The position numbers were made by a program, and so were the translations under genes. The notes below the pieces were generated by a model. That model was not told where the DNA came from, searched no databases, and saw nothing but the letters and a program-made list of their open reading frames with translations. Shown here piece after piece: positions 55,567 through 64,000 of a stretch of 64,000 nucleotides of DNA; position 1 is the first letter of the stretch, and every line of letters begins with the position of its first letter. This stretch comes from Nocardiopsis sp. TSRI0078 (GTDB lineage Bacteria; Actinomycetota; Actinomycetes; Streptosporangiales; Streptosporangiaceae). The stretch spans positions 124,001 to 188,000 of the forward strand of contig NZ_LWLB01000033.1 in assembly GCF_001905145.1 (NCBI RefSeq), in the 5' to 3' direction.

Positions 55567-56886
55567 ATGCCAGGTCCCGAATCGCTACAGCCGAGCGACC
55601 CCTCCGCGTTCGGCGAGTACAGCGTGACCGGACGCCTGGGCAAGGGCGGGCAGGGCATCGTCTACCTCGCCGAGGACGCGGACGGGGAGCAGTACGCGGT
55701 CAAGGTCCTCAACGACCAGTGGTCGCAGGACAGCGACCTGCGCAAGCGGTTCGAGAAAGAGGTCCGTGCCGCCCAGAAGGTCGCCTCCTTCTGCACCGCC
55801 GCGATCATCGACGCCCAGCTCGACAGCGACCCGCCCTACGTGGTCAGCGAGTTCGTCCCGGGCAAGGACCTGCAGGAGACCATCGCCAAGGGCAGCACGC
55901 AGAAGGGGTCCACCCTGCAGCGGCTCGCGGTCTCCACCGCCACCGCCCTGGTCGCCATCCACAAGGCGGGCATCGTCCACCGCGACTTCAAACCCGGCAA
56001 CGTGCTGCTCGGCCCGGACGGGCCCCGCGTCATCGACTTCGGCATCGCCCGGGTCGACGACGGCACCGCCACCATGACCAACTCGATCGTCGGCACGCCC
56101 TCCTACATGGCGCCCGAGCAGATCGAGGGCCGCGGCATCACCGACAAGTGCGACATCTTCGCCTGGGGCTGCGTCATCGCCTTCGCCTCCACCGGCCGCG
56201 CCCCGTTCGGCTCCGACACCGTCCCCGCGGTCGTGCACCGCGTGGTCAGCGCGCCGCCGGACCTGAGCGGCATGGACGAGGCACTGCGGCCGATCGTGGA
56301 GTCCTGCCTGGACAAGAACCCCGACAACCGGCCCAACGCCCAGACGCTGCTCATGCGCCTGCTGGGCCACGAGGGGCCGGACGACTCCGCGCCCTCCACC
56401 GACGACGCCGTCAGGCAGGGCGAGAAGATCGCCCAGACCGGCCTGATCACCGGCGGCCAGCTGCCCTACCGCCCCCAGCAGCCGCCCACCGGGCCGCAGG
56501 CGGGCGCCGCCGCCTACCCGCCGGGCACCTCCAACCCGAGGCCGGGCATGCCGGGCCACCCGGGAAGCTCCGACCCCCGCCACGGGTTCGCGCACCCGGG
56601 CACCTCCAACCCGAGGCCGGGCGTACCCGGCCACCCCGGTACGTCCAACCCGCGTCCGGGCGCGCCCGCCTACCCGCCCCCGCCGCACGGGCTGCCCCCC
56701 GCCGCGAACCCGATGGCCACGGGCATGAACCCGAACCAGACCTACGCCCGGCCCGGAGTACAGCAGCCCGTGCCGCGCCCGGCCCAGCAGGACTCGGTGC
56801 TCCAGCAGAGCTGGGTGATCCCCGCGGTCCTCATCACCATCGTGATCCTGCTGCTGGTACTGCTCCTCATCGCCCTCAGCAGCTGA
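55567..56886 (+). CDS. Membrane Ser/Thr protein kinase (PknB-like catalytic domain)
   Basis: 439 residues. The kinase domain (about 15-270) has GKGGQGIVYLA, ATP-binding Lys in YAVKVL, catalytic loop HRDFKPGN, DFG and APE. A Pro-rich linker with four GTSNPRPG or variant repeats (about 315-360) leads to one C-terminal helix (about 415-436) and stops three residues later. There is thus no extracytoplasmic sensor such as PASTA. GGAGG lies 6 nt before the ATG. Confidence 0.93.
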   Translation: MPGPESLQPSDPSAFGEYSVTGRLGKGGQGIVYLAEDADGEQYAVKVLNDQWSQDSDLRKRFEKEVRAAQKVASFCTAAIIDAQLDSDPPYVVSEFVPGKDLQETIAKGSTQKGSTLQRLAVSTATALVAIHKAGIVHRDFKPGNVLLGPDGPRVIDFGIARVDDGTATMTNSIVGTPSYMAPEQIEGRGITDKCDIFAWGCVIAFASTGRAPFGSDTVPAVVHRVVSAPPDLSGMDEALRPIVESCLDKNPDNRPNAQTLLMRLLGHEGPDDSAPSTDDAVRQGEKIAQTGLITGGQLPYRPQQPPTGPQAGAAAYPPGTSNPRPGMPGHPGSSDPRHGFAHPGTSNPRPGVPGHPGTSNPRPGAPAYPPPPHGLPPAANPMATGMNPNQTYARPGVQQPVPRPAQQDSVLQQSWVIPAVLITIVILLLVLLLIALSS

Positions 56887-56893
56887 CCCGGCC

Positions 56894-58042
56894 TCACCCC
56901 CGGGTGAGCTCGTTCATGGCGCGGGAGACGGCCTCGTCCACGAGGTCGCGCACCTGCGGCCAGCGGTCGTCCACGCAGTCCGTGGGCATCACGGTCACGC
57001 TGTCGGCACCGGACATGCCCAGCGCGTCGCGTACCCCGTCCGGGGTGGCCATGCGCGCGTCGGCGGTGACCGCCAGGACCCCCGTCCGGGGCCGGCCCAC
57101 CTCCTGCACCACCACGAACAGGCACAGCGACACCTCGTCCACCACCAGTTCCAGCGCCGTCCACCAGTGAGCGGCGCCCGGGGTGAGCAGTGACCGGGCC
57201 ACGGTGTCCTCCGTACCCCCGGGCTCGGCCTCGTCCGAACCGCCCGAGTACACCGAGGTGCGCGCCCCGGGGTCCAGCGCCCGCAGGATCAGGGCGACCG
57301 ACTCCCTGCGCGAGCGCACGTAGTCCAGTACGCGGCGGCGGGTCACCGCGGCGAGCGGGGACACCGGCGACCGCGGCTCGGGAACGGGCTCGGGGGTCCA
57401 GCTCAGCTCGTCGAGCAGCGTTCCGGTCACCAGCCGCGCGAAGTGGCGCACCACCCCGGCGAGGCGCTCGTCGGGGTCCGCGGCGGTCCGCGGCGGCGGG
57501 GAGAGCGGGTCGGGAAGCAGCGGCGGGAAGTCCGCCCGCCGCAGCACCAGTGAGGCCAGCACCCACGGCAGCACCCACAGGTGCCAGTCCCGCCCCCCGT
57601 CCGGGTCCGGTTCGGCCAGCGCCGCGACGCACTCGGCGTAGGTGTGGGCGGCGCGCACCACCGGGTGGGCGGGAACCGAGGCGGCCTCGGCCACCCGCAG
57701 CGCCCGGGCGGAGTCCAGGGGGCCCGCCGGAGAGCGCGAGGGGTCGTCCTCGGGCAGGGCGCGGGCACGCTCGGCCAGCTCCGCGACGAACGCGGCGGTG
57801 ACCGGCTGCCCGGAGGTCCCGTCCACCGAGACGGACACCACCAGCTCCTCCAGGGCGGAGCCGCCGCCCAGCTCACGGACGCGGCGGCGCACCAGCTCCC
57901 GCCGCGCGGCCGCGCGCGCGTCCCGGGGCTGGCTCTGGCGGTGCTGGGCCCAGATCGCCCGCAGCCGGTCGACGTCCATGAGGTCTTCGCGTACCAGGCC
58001 CGGGAGCCGGTCCAGGTCCGCACCGCAGCGTAGGGTATCCAC
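56894..58042 (-). CDS. Uncharacterised 382-residue protein
   Basis: I do not recognise a family. It is soluble, with Arg/Ala/Glu helices at 20-60, VVRAAHTYAECVAALAEPDPDGG and WHLWVLPWVLASLVLRRADFPPLLP in the middle, and TALELVVDEVSLCLFVVVQEVG near residue 310, suggesting an alpha/beta core. No signal peptide. Convergent with the kinase gene (8 nt between stops). Third-base GC bias supports a real gene. The 185 nt upstream to the MerR gene stop holds no visible element. Confidence 0.75.
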   Translation of the reverse strand: MDTLRCGADLDRLPGLVREDLMDVDRLRAIWAQHRQSQPRDARAAARRELVRRRVRELGGGSALEELVVSVSVDGTSGQPVTAAFVAELAERARALPEDDPSRSPAGPLDSARALRVAEAASVPAHPVVRAAHTYAECVAALAEPDPDGGRDWHLWVLPWVLASLVLRRADFPPLLPDPLSPPPRTAADPDERLAGVVRHFARLVTGTLLDELSWTPEPVPEPRSPVSPLAAVTRRRVLDYVRSRRESVALILRALDPGARTSVYSGGSDEAEPGGTEDTVARSLLTPGAAHWWTALELVVDEVSLCLFVVVQEVGRPRTGVLAVTADARMATPDGVRDALGMSGADSVTVMPTDCVDDRWPQVRDLVDEAVSRAMNELTRG

Positions 58043-58227
58043 GCTGTCTCCGTAGCCAGTGGGCAGTCGGCCAAAACATGCCGTGCGGCCCCGGCCCGTG
58101 GCCGCTACCGGCCGCGTCCGGAGGTAAACCGGATGTGCTCCAGGGGTGGGGAGGCCGGGCCCGGAGGACGGAGTCCCGGGAACGGGCGGTGTCCAAAAGG
58201 CCGGGGGCGGGCGGTCTTCGACGGGGG

Positions 58228-58644
58228 TCAGCGCCGGCGGCCGTGCAGCAGCCGCATCGCCTTCTCCTGCTCGAAGTCCAGCGCGCGCGTGGGCGCCGCC
58301 GCGAGCCTGCCCAGCCGCTCCCCGTGCGCGCGCACCCGGGCCAGCACCTCGGGCTCGGCCAGGACGCGCAGTGCGAAGGCCAGCGCCGCGGGCGGGATGT
58401 CGAACTCGCGCTCCAGCTCCAGGCCCACCGCGATCGTGCGCAGGTCCTCCTCGGTGAACCTGCGGTGCCGGTGGCCGCGTCCGGTGGGCTGCTCCTGGGT
58501 ACGGGGCAGGAGGCCGAGGCCCTCCCGGTAGCGCAGCATCCGCGCGGTGGTGCCCACCCGTTCCGCGGCCGCGGAGATCGGCACGGGCCCGGTCGGCCGG
58601 GAGGGCCGGTCGGGCGGGGGCGGGGCGTCGTCGAGGGCGGCCAT
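58228..58644 (-). CDS. MerR-like transcriptional regulator
   Basis: 138 residues. The winged helix-turn-helix (about 25-75) has PISAAAERVGTTARMLRYREGLGLLP and RRFTEEDLRTI; the C-terminal helix is short and lacks metal-binding Cys residues of metalloregulators. ATG 58644 follows TAGGGT by 7 nt (leaderless). It diverges from ahcY with a palindrome between them. Confidence 0.82.
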   Translation of the reverse strand: MAALDDAPPPPDRPSRPTGPVPISAAAERVGTTARMLRYREGLGLLPRTQEQPTGRGHRHRRFTEEDLRTIAVGLELEREFDIPPAALAFALRVLAEPEVLARVRAHGERLGRLAAAPTRALDFEQEKAMRLLHGRRR

Positions 58645-58686
58645 GGAGGCGACCCTAACCGAACTCCACCACCGATGAAAGCAAAT

Positions 58687-58704
58687 CTGACATAGCAATG
58701 TCAG
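58687..58704. promoter_or_regulatory. Operator-like palindrome between MerR-like gene and ahcY
   Basis: CTGACAT (58687-58693), four bases, ATGTCAG (58698-58704), flanked by A-rich and T-rich edges. It is in the 128-nt divergent region, 29 nt before a TAGAAT -10-like hexamer (58733-58738) of ahcY. MerR-family sites have this dyad size, though the classical position is between -35 and -10. Confidence 0.6.
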
Positions 58705-58772
58705 TTTCTCTCCGAAGACGGGGCGGCGGCCCTAGAATCGGGGAGGCCACGACCATCACGAGTGAGGAACGC

Positions 58773-60209
<1,437 letters not shown>

Positions 60210-60232
60210 TCCGGCGGTCCCCGGGAAGCACC

Positions 60233-60264
60233 GGCGCGGGACGGCTCCCCGGCCGTCCCGCGCC
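60233..60264 (+). terminator. Hairpin between the two AdoHcy hydrolase genes
   Basis: 12-bp perfect stem (60233-60244 with 60253-60264), 8-nt loop, 24 nt after the ahcY stop. A smaller GC hairpin (about 60275-60292) follows. No U-tract, so it may only reduce read-through. Confidence 0.6.
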
Positions 60265-60312
60265 GCCATCCCCCGCGGGCCCGAGGGCCCGCAAGACGAA
60301 TCCGGGTGGTAG

Positions 60313-61575
60313 ATGACACTCCCCTCACACGAGGTGGCCGACCTCGGCCTCGCGCGGGCCGGGGTCCGCCGCGTGGACTGGGCCGAACGCTCCATGCCGG
60401 TGCTGCGCAGCGTACGCGAGCGCTTCGCCGCCGAACGCCCCCTGGAGGGGCTGCGCGTGGCCGCGTGCCAGCACGTGACCGCGGAGACCGCCAACCTGCT
60501 GCGCGCCCTGCGTGCGGGCGGCGCCGAGGTCTGGCTGGCGGCGTCCAACCCGCTGTCCACCCAGGACGACACCGCCGCCGCACTGGTCACCGAGTACGGG
60601 ATCTCGGTCCATGCCTGGGCCGGGATGGACGCGGCTTCCTACGACCGGAACCTGGTCACGGTCCTGGAGTCGCGGCCGCACCTGCTGATCGACGACGGGT
60701 GCGACCTGGTCAACACGGCCCACCTGGTCCGCCCAGACCTGCTCGACGGGGTGCTGGGCGGCTGCGAACAGACCACCACCGGGGTGATCAGGCTGCGCCG
60801 GATGAGCGCGGAGGGCGAGCTGCGGCTGCCGATGGTCGCGGTCAACGACACCGCCACCAAGCGCATGTTCGACAACCGGTACGGCACCGGCCAGTCCACC
60901 ATCGACGGCATCCTGCGGGCCACCAACAGCATGCTCGCGGGGCGCACCGTCGTGGTCGCGGGGTTCGGCTACTGCGGTCGCGGCCTGGCCGAGCGCGCCC
61001 GCGGCATGGGCGCCCGCGTGGTCGTCACCGAGGTCGACCCGGTCAAGGCCCTGGACGCGGTCATGCAGGGCTACACCGTCACCACGATGGAGGAGGCCGC
61101 CTCCGCCGGGGACGTGTTCGTCACCGTCACCGGCAACCGCGACGTCATCCGCGCCGAGCACTTGAGGCGGATGAAGGACGGCGCGATCCTCGCCAACTCG
61201 GGCCACTTCGACCTGGAGATCGACCTGTCCGCCCTGGAGGAGCAGGCCGTGGAGGTCGACCGGGGCGTGCGCGAGCACGCCGACGAGTATGTTTTCGCCG
61301 ACGGGCGCCGCGTGCTGCTGCTGTCCGAGGGGCGCCTGGTCAACCTGGGTGCGGCCGAGGGGCACCCGGCCGCCGTCATGGACATGTCGTTCGCGGTGCA
61401 GGCCCTGACCACCGTGTGGCTGGCCCGCAACGCCGCCGACCTGGCGCCGGGCGTGGTGGAGGTGCCCGCCGAGACCGACACCGAGGTGGCGCGCCTCGAA
61501 CTGGCCGCGCTGGACGTGCGCATCGACGCCCTCACCCCCGAGCAGGAGGTCTACCTGAACTCCTGGCGCCTCTGA
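60313..61575 (+). CDS. Second adenosylhomocysteinase, short archaeal/Thermotoga type
   Basis: 420 residues. All catalytic residues match ahcY (His in CQHVTAE, Asp in LIDDGCD, Glu in CEQTTTGV, Lys/Asp in NDTATKRMFDN) and the NAD site is GFGYCGRG. It lacks the bacterial insertion and the C-terminal KPDHYRY, ending in PEQEVYLNSWRL like archaeal enzymes, some of which prefer S-inosylhomocysteine. GGTGG precedes ATG 60313, 104 nt after ahcY. Confidence 0.88.
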   Translation: MTLPSHEVADLGLARAGVRRVDWAERSMPVLRSVRERFAAERPLEGLRVAACQHVTAETANLLRALRAGGAEVWLAASNPLSTQDDTAAALVTEYGISVHAWAGMDAASYDRNLVTVLESRPHLLIDDGCDLVNTAHLVRPDLLDGVLGGCEQTTTGVIRLRRMSAEGELRLPMVAVNDTATKRMFDNRYGTGQSTIDGILRATNSMLAGRTVVVAGFGYCGRGLAERARGMGARVVVTEVDPVKALDAVMQGYTVTTMEEAASAGDVFVTVTGNRDVIRAEHLRRMKDGAILANSGHFDLEIDLSALEEQAVEVDRGVREHADEYVFADGRRVLLLSEGRLVNLGAAEGHPAAVMDMSFAVQALTTVWLARNAADLAPGVVEVPAETDTEVARLELAALDVRIDALTPEQEVYLNSWRL

Positions 61576-61588
61576 GCCGGGGCGCGTG

Positions 61589-62521
61589 TCAGGGGTGCTG
61601 GTTCCCCGGGCCCCACTGACCGGGCTGGGCGCCGTATCCGGACTGGTGGCGGCCGCCCCGCGGGTGACCGCCCTGGGACCGGTCGGCCTGCCGCGCGGCG
61701 GCGGCCTCGTGGCGGCGGCGCCGCTCGGCGAGCACCGCGGCCAGGAAGTAGGGCGGGGTGGTGCCGGGCGGCGGGGGCGGACTGATCTGTGAGGCCACCG
61801 CGTCGGCGAGCCGGACGCCCATCTCGTGGCGGGTGTGCTCGGCCAGCTCCCCGTACCGGAGCACGTACTGCCGGGCCGTCGCGACGGTCTCCGGGGACAG
61901 GCGCGACAGCTCCACGCCCGCCGCCCAGCCCGCCAGGTGCGGAGGCATCGGGACGCCCTCCTCGCGGGGTCCGCCGGCGCGCTCCTCCACGACCATCGTC
62001 CCGGCCACGAAATCGCCCACACGGCGCCCGTCCCGGTTGATCATCGAGGTGATCAGCGCGATCACGCCGGTCGTCATCCAGATCTCCACGAACGACGCCA
62101 GCGCGCGCCCCAGCGCCTGCCGGAACCGCTCGGGGGAGCCGTCGGTGCCCACCACGCGCAGGCCCAGTGCCATCTTGCCCAGGGAGCGGCCGCGCGAGAC
62201 GGTCTCGAAGACCGTCGGGTAGCCGACCAGGACCAGGATGGCGCCCGCCAGGGAGACGGCGGCGGTGATCGCGGGGTCCAGGTTGCGGCCGATCCACGAG
62301 GCGAGGACACCCAGCGCGATCAGGGCTATGACCTGGAGGATGGCGTCGATGGCCAGGGCCGCGGCCCTGGTGGCGAAACCGGCCGGACGCAGGTCGAGGA
62401 CCACCGCGTCACCCGTGACCAGCGGAGTGACGCCGTACACGTCGCCGCGGGCGTCGCCGTTGCCGGGATAGGACACCAGCACTCGCTCCCTCAGGGCCGT
62501 CTGAAACCGTCCACCCGACAT
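61589..62521 (-). CDS. RDD family membrane protein
   Basis: 310 residues. The RDD domain with four helices (about 50-165) holds PAGFATRAAALAIDAILQ and RGRSLGKMALGLRVV. A helical cytoplasmic domain and a disordered Gln/Gly/Pro tail follow. Divergent from the SpoIIM homologue, an arrangement common in Actinobacteria where the two membrane proteins are neighbours. Role not defined. Confidence 0.87.
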   Translation of the reverse strand: MSGGRFQTALRERVLVSYPGNGDARGDVYGVTPLVTGDAVVLDLRPAGFATRAAALAIDAILQVIALIALGVLASWIGRNLDPAITAAVSLAGAILVLVGYPTVFETVSRGRSLGKMALGLRVVGTDGSPERFRQALGRALASFVEIWMTTGVIALITSMINRDGRRVGDFVAGTMVVEERAGGPREEGVPMPPHLAGWAAGVELSRLSPETVATARQYVLRYGELAEHTRHEMGVRLADAVASQISPPPPPGTTPPYFLAAVLAERRRRHEAAAARQADRSQGGHPRGGRHQSGYGAQPGQWGPGNQHP

Positions 62522-62634
62522 TACCCGCAGCGCGGAACGGGTGTTCGCTGAGGCCGGTCCCCACGCGGACCGGTCGGGAGGGCGGACGGCCCGGGCCCGG
62601 GCCGGGGGTCACCCGAACCGGTAGGGTCCGATGC

Positions 62635-63639
62635 GTGGATATCGACGTGTTCGCCGCGGCGCACGCCCGGGAGTGGGAACGGCTCGACAGACTGGTGCGC
62701 AGGCGCCGCTCGCTGGACGGTGAGGAGATCGACGAACTCGTCGAGCTCTACCAGCGCGTGTCCACCCACCTGTCGGTGGTGCGCTCCTCCGGGCAGGACC
62801 CCGCGCTGGTGGGCAGGCTGTCCGCGCTGGTCGCGCGGGCCCGGTCGGCGGTGACCGGAGCGCACGCGTCCGCGTGGCGCGACGTCGGCGGGTTCTTCAC
62901 CCGGGTGTTCCCCGCGGTGCTGTACCGGCTGCGGTGGTGGTGGATCGGCACCACGGCGGGCACGGTGATGGTCTCGGGAGCCACCGCCGCCTGGGTCGCG
63001 GGCAACCCCGACGTGCTGCACGCCCTGGGTACGCCGGAGTTCATCGCGCAGTACGTCGACTACGAGTTCGCGAACTACTACATGGAGAACCCCCGGGGCT
63101 CGTTCGCCGCCCAGGTGTGGACCAACAACGCGTGGGTGGCGGCGCAGGCGATCATCTACGGGGTGGCCCTCGGTTTGCCGACCCTGGCGGTGCTGTTCGT
63201 CAACGCCCTCAACGTGGGTGTCGGAGCCGGGATCATGATCGCCCACGGCCAGGGCGACGTGTTCTTCGGATTGATCCTGCCGCACGGCATGCTGGAGCTG
63301 ACCGCCGTCTTCGTCGCGGGCGGGGTGGGGCTCAAACTCGGCTGGACGATCATCGCGCCGGGCGACCGCACCCGCATGCGCGCCCTGGGCGAGGAGGCGC
63401 GCGCCGCCATCGCGGTGGCCCTCGGACTGGTCGTGGTGCTGTTCGTGTCCGGCCTCATCGAGGGCCTGGTGACAGGCAACGCGGCGGCGGGCCACATCCC
63501 GGTCCCGGTCGCCCTGGGCATCGGCGGCCTGGCGGAGGTGCTGTTCCTGGCCTACGTGTTCACGGTGGGTCGCAGGGCCCACCAGGAGGGCGAGACGGGC
63601 GACATCGAGAACGCCCCGCAGGCCGTGCCGGTGGCCTGA
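62635..63639 (+). CDS. Stage II sporulation protein M (SpoIIM) family membrane protein
   Basis: 334 residues with about six helices after a cytoplasmic N-terminus. WTNNAWVAAQAIIYGVALGLPT, GILPHGMLELTAVFVAGG-type and GLILPHG motifs are the DUF95/SpoIIM core. In Bacillus SpoIIM serves engulfment; actinomycete homologues have no such stage, so the role is uncertain. GTG 62635 follows TAGGGT (62622-62627) by 7 nt (leaderless). Confidence 0.88.
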   Translation: MDIDVFAAAHAREWERLDRLVRRRRSLDGEEIDELVELYQRVSTHLSVVRSSGQDPALVGRLSALVARARSAVTGAHASAWRDVGGFFTRVFPAVLYRLRWWWIGTTAGTVMVSGATAAWVAGNPDVLHALGTPEFIAQYVDYEFANYYMENPRGSFAAQVWTNNAWVAAQAIIYGVALGLPTLAVLFVNALNVGVGAGIMIAHGQGDVFFGLILPHGMLELTAVFVAGGVGLKLGWTIIAPGDRTRMRALGEEARAAIAVALGLVVVLFVSGLIEGLVTGNAAAGHIPVPVALGIGGLAEVLFLAYVFTVGRRAHQEGETGDIENAPQAVPVA

Positions 63640-63679
63640 GGCCTGTCCCCACCGGGCCCTCCGTGGCATCGTCGGGGCT

Positions 63680-63931
63680 ATGGACACCGACGTGCCCCGC
63701 TGGTTCAAGAGCAGTCATAGCAGCTTCGAGGGCGGTTGTCTGGAGGTCGCCTTCACCAGCTCCAGCCGGTTCAGGAGCCGCTACGGAAGCTTCGAGAGTG
63801 GCGCATGCGTCGAGGGGGAGTTCGCCGACCGTCCCGTGGTGCTGGTGCGGGACACCCAGAACCGGGAGGACGTGGTGCTCGATGTCGGTGTGGGCGAGTG
63901 GGCGGAGCTGCTGCGTCTGCTCACGGCCTGA
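63680..63931 (+). CDS. DUF397 domain protein (orphan)
   Basis: 83 residues. WFKSSHSSFEGGCLEVA and VVLVRDTQNREDVVLDV fit DUF397, small partner proteins of DUF5753 regulators in actinomycetes. No regulator gene is adjacent within the window; it could lie beyond the right edge. CATCGT is 7 nt before the ATG. The last 69 nt of the window hold nothing recognisable. Confidence 0.85.
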   Translation: MDTDVPRWFKSSHSSFEGGCLEVAFTSSSRFRSRYGSFESGACVEGEFADRPVVLVRDTQNREDVVLDVGVGEWAELLRLLTA

Positions 63932-64000
63932 CGGGACGACCCTTGGCGATGTCATTCCTCGTCGAGCTGACGGAGGGACCCCTCCCTCTGCTTCAGTGCC

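Noticed and set aside
58645-58772. SAM or SAH riboswitch before ahcY
   Set aside because: The region is short and contains a simple dyad and promoter-like hexamers, without the conserved helices of those riboswitches that I could identify.

Overview
High-GC actinobacterial chromosome segment (coding regions strongly G/C at third codon positions, many GTG starts). WhiB-family regulators, coenzyme F420 biosynthesis genes, a SpoIIM homologue, UPF0182, PPA1309, DUF3499, DUF5719 and DUF5753/DUF397 proteins point to a spore-forming or filamentous actinomycete. The mix is compatible with Nocardiopsis or a relative, but this is an inference from gene content and no 16S is present. I see no insertion sequence, prophage, CRISPR array or rRNA; the window reads as core chromosome.

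Layout. 1-14 kb: the end of uvrD2 overlapping a TesB thioesterase; then the whiB7 antibiotic-response locus with its own promoter, a 120-codon leader ORF and an attenuator-like terminator; a YgjP-like metallopeptidase; a DUF2342 metalloprotease-NUDIX pair; a membrane-anchored SDR; moaE; a Lon-like PDZ protease; PPA1309; UPF0182. 13.7-14.2 kb: two identical initiator tRNA(fMet) genes, each with promoter and terminator. 14.2-21 kb: a MacB-type ABC efflux trio, hisN, a TetR regulator, DUF2087, and a divergent IRED-like reductase/HxlR pair sharing an inverted-repeat operator. 20.6-29 kb: rsgA-aroA, a cysteine desulfurase, a cyclophilin lipoprotein, a PLDc_N protein, a DUF5753 regulator, an amidohydrolase and a TIGR03089 protein. 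29-37 kb: three cell-surface glycan genes (GT-C-like, GT2, GT4), an ECF sigma/CU044_5270 pair and a flippase-like membrane protein.

36.5-45 kb: F420 genes fbiC and fbiA-fbiB, separated by a secreted GH18 chitinase and a CPA1 antiporter. 45-56 kb: a membrane protein with a long Q/G/A/Y-rich tail, then a block resembling a conserved actinobacterial order: whiB, a large GT2 membrane protein, DUF5719, a minimal metallopeptidase, DUF3499, the phosphomannomutase manB and a Trm112-like protein, followed by a Ser/Thr kinase. 58-64 kb: a MerR-like regulator divergent from ahcY with an operator-like palindrome between them, a second archaeal-type short AdoHcy hydrolase, an RDD protein, SpoIIM and an orphan DUF397 protein.

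How the parts connect. whiB7 governs intrinsic resistance to ribosome-targeting drugs in its relatives. fbiA, fbiB and fbiC make the deazaflavin cofactor F420. The glycosyltransferases and manB feed mannose-type glycans at the envelope. The two AdoHcy hydrolases serve the methyl cycle. A recurring theme is a -10-like hexamer 6-8 nt before the start codon with no Shine-Dalgarno, suggesting that many transcripts here are leaderless.
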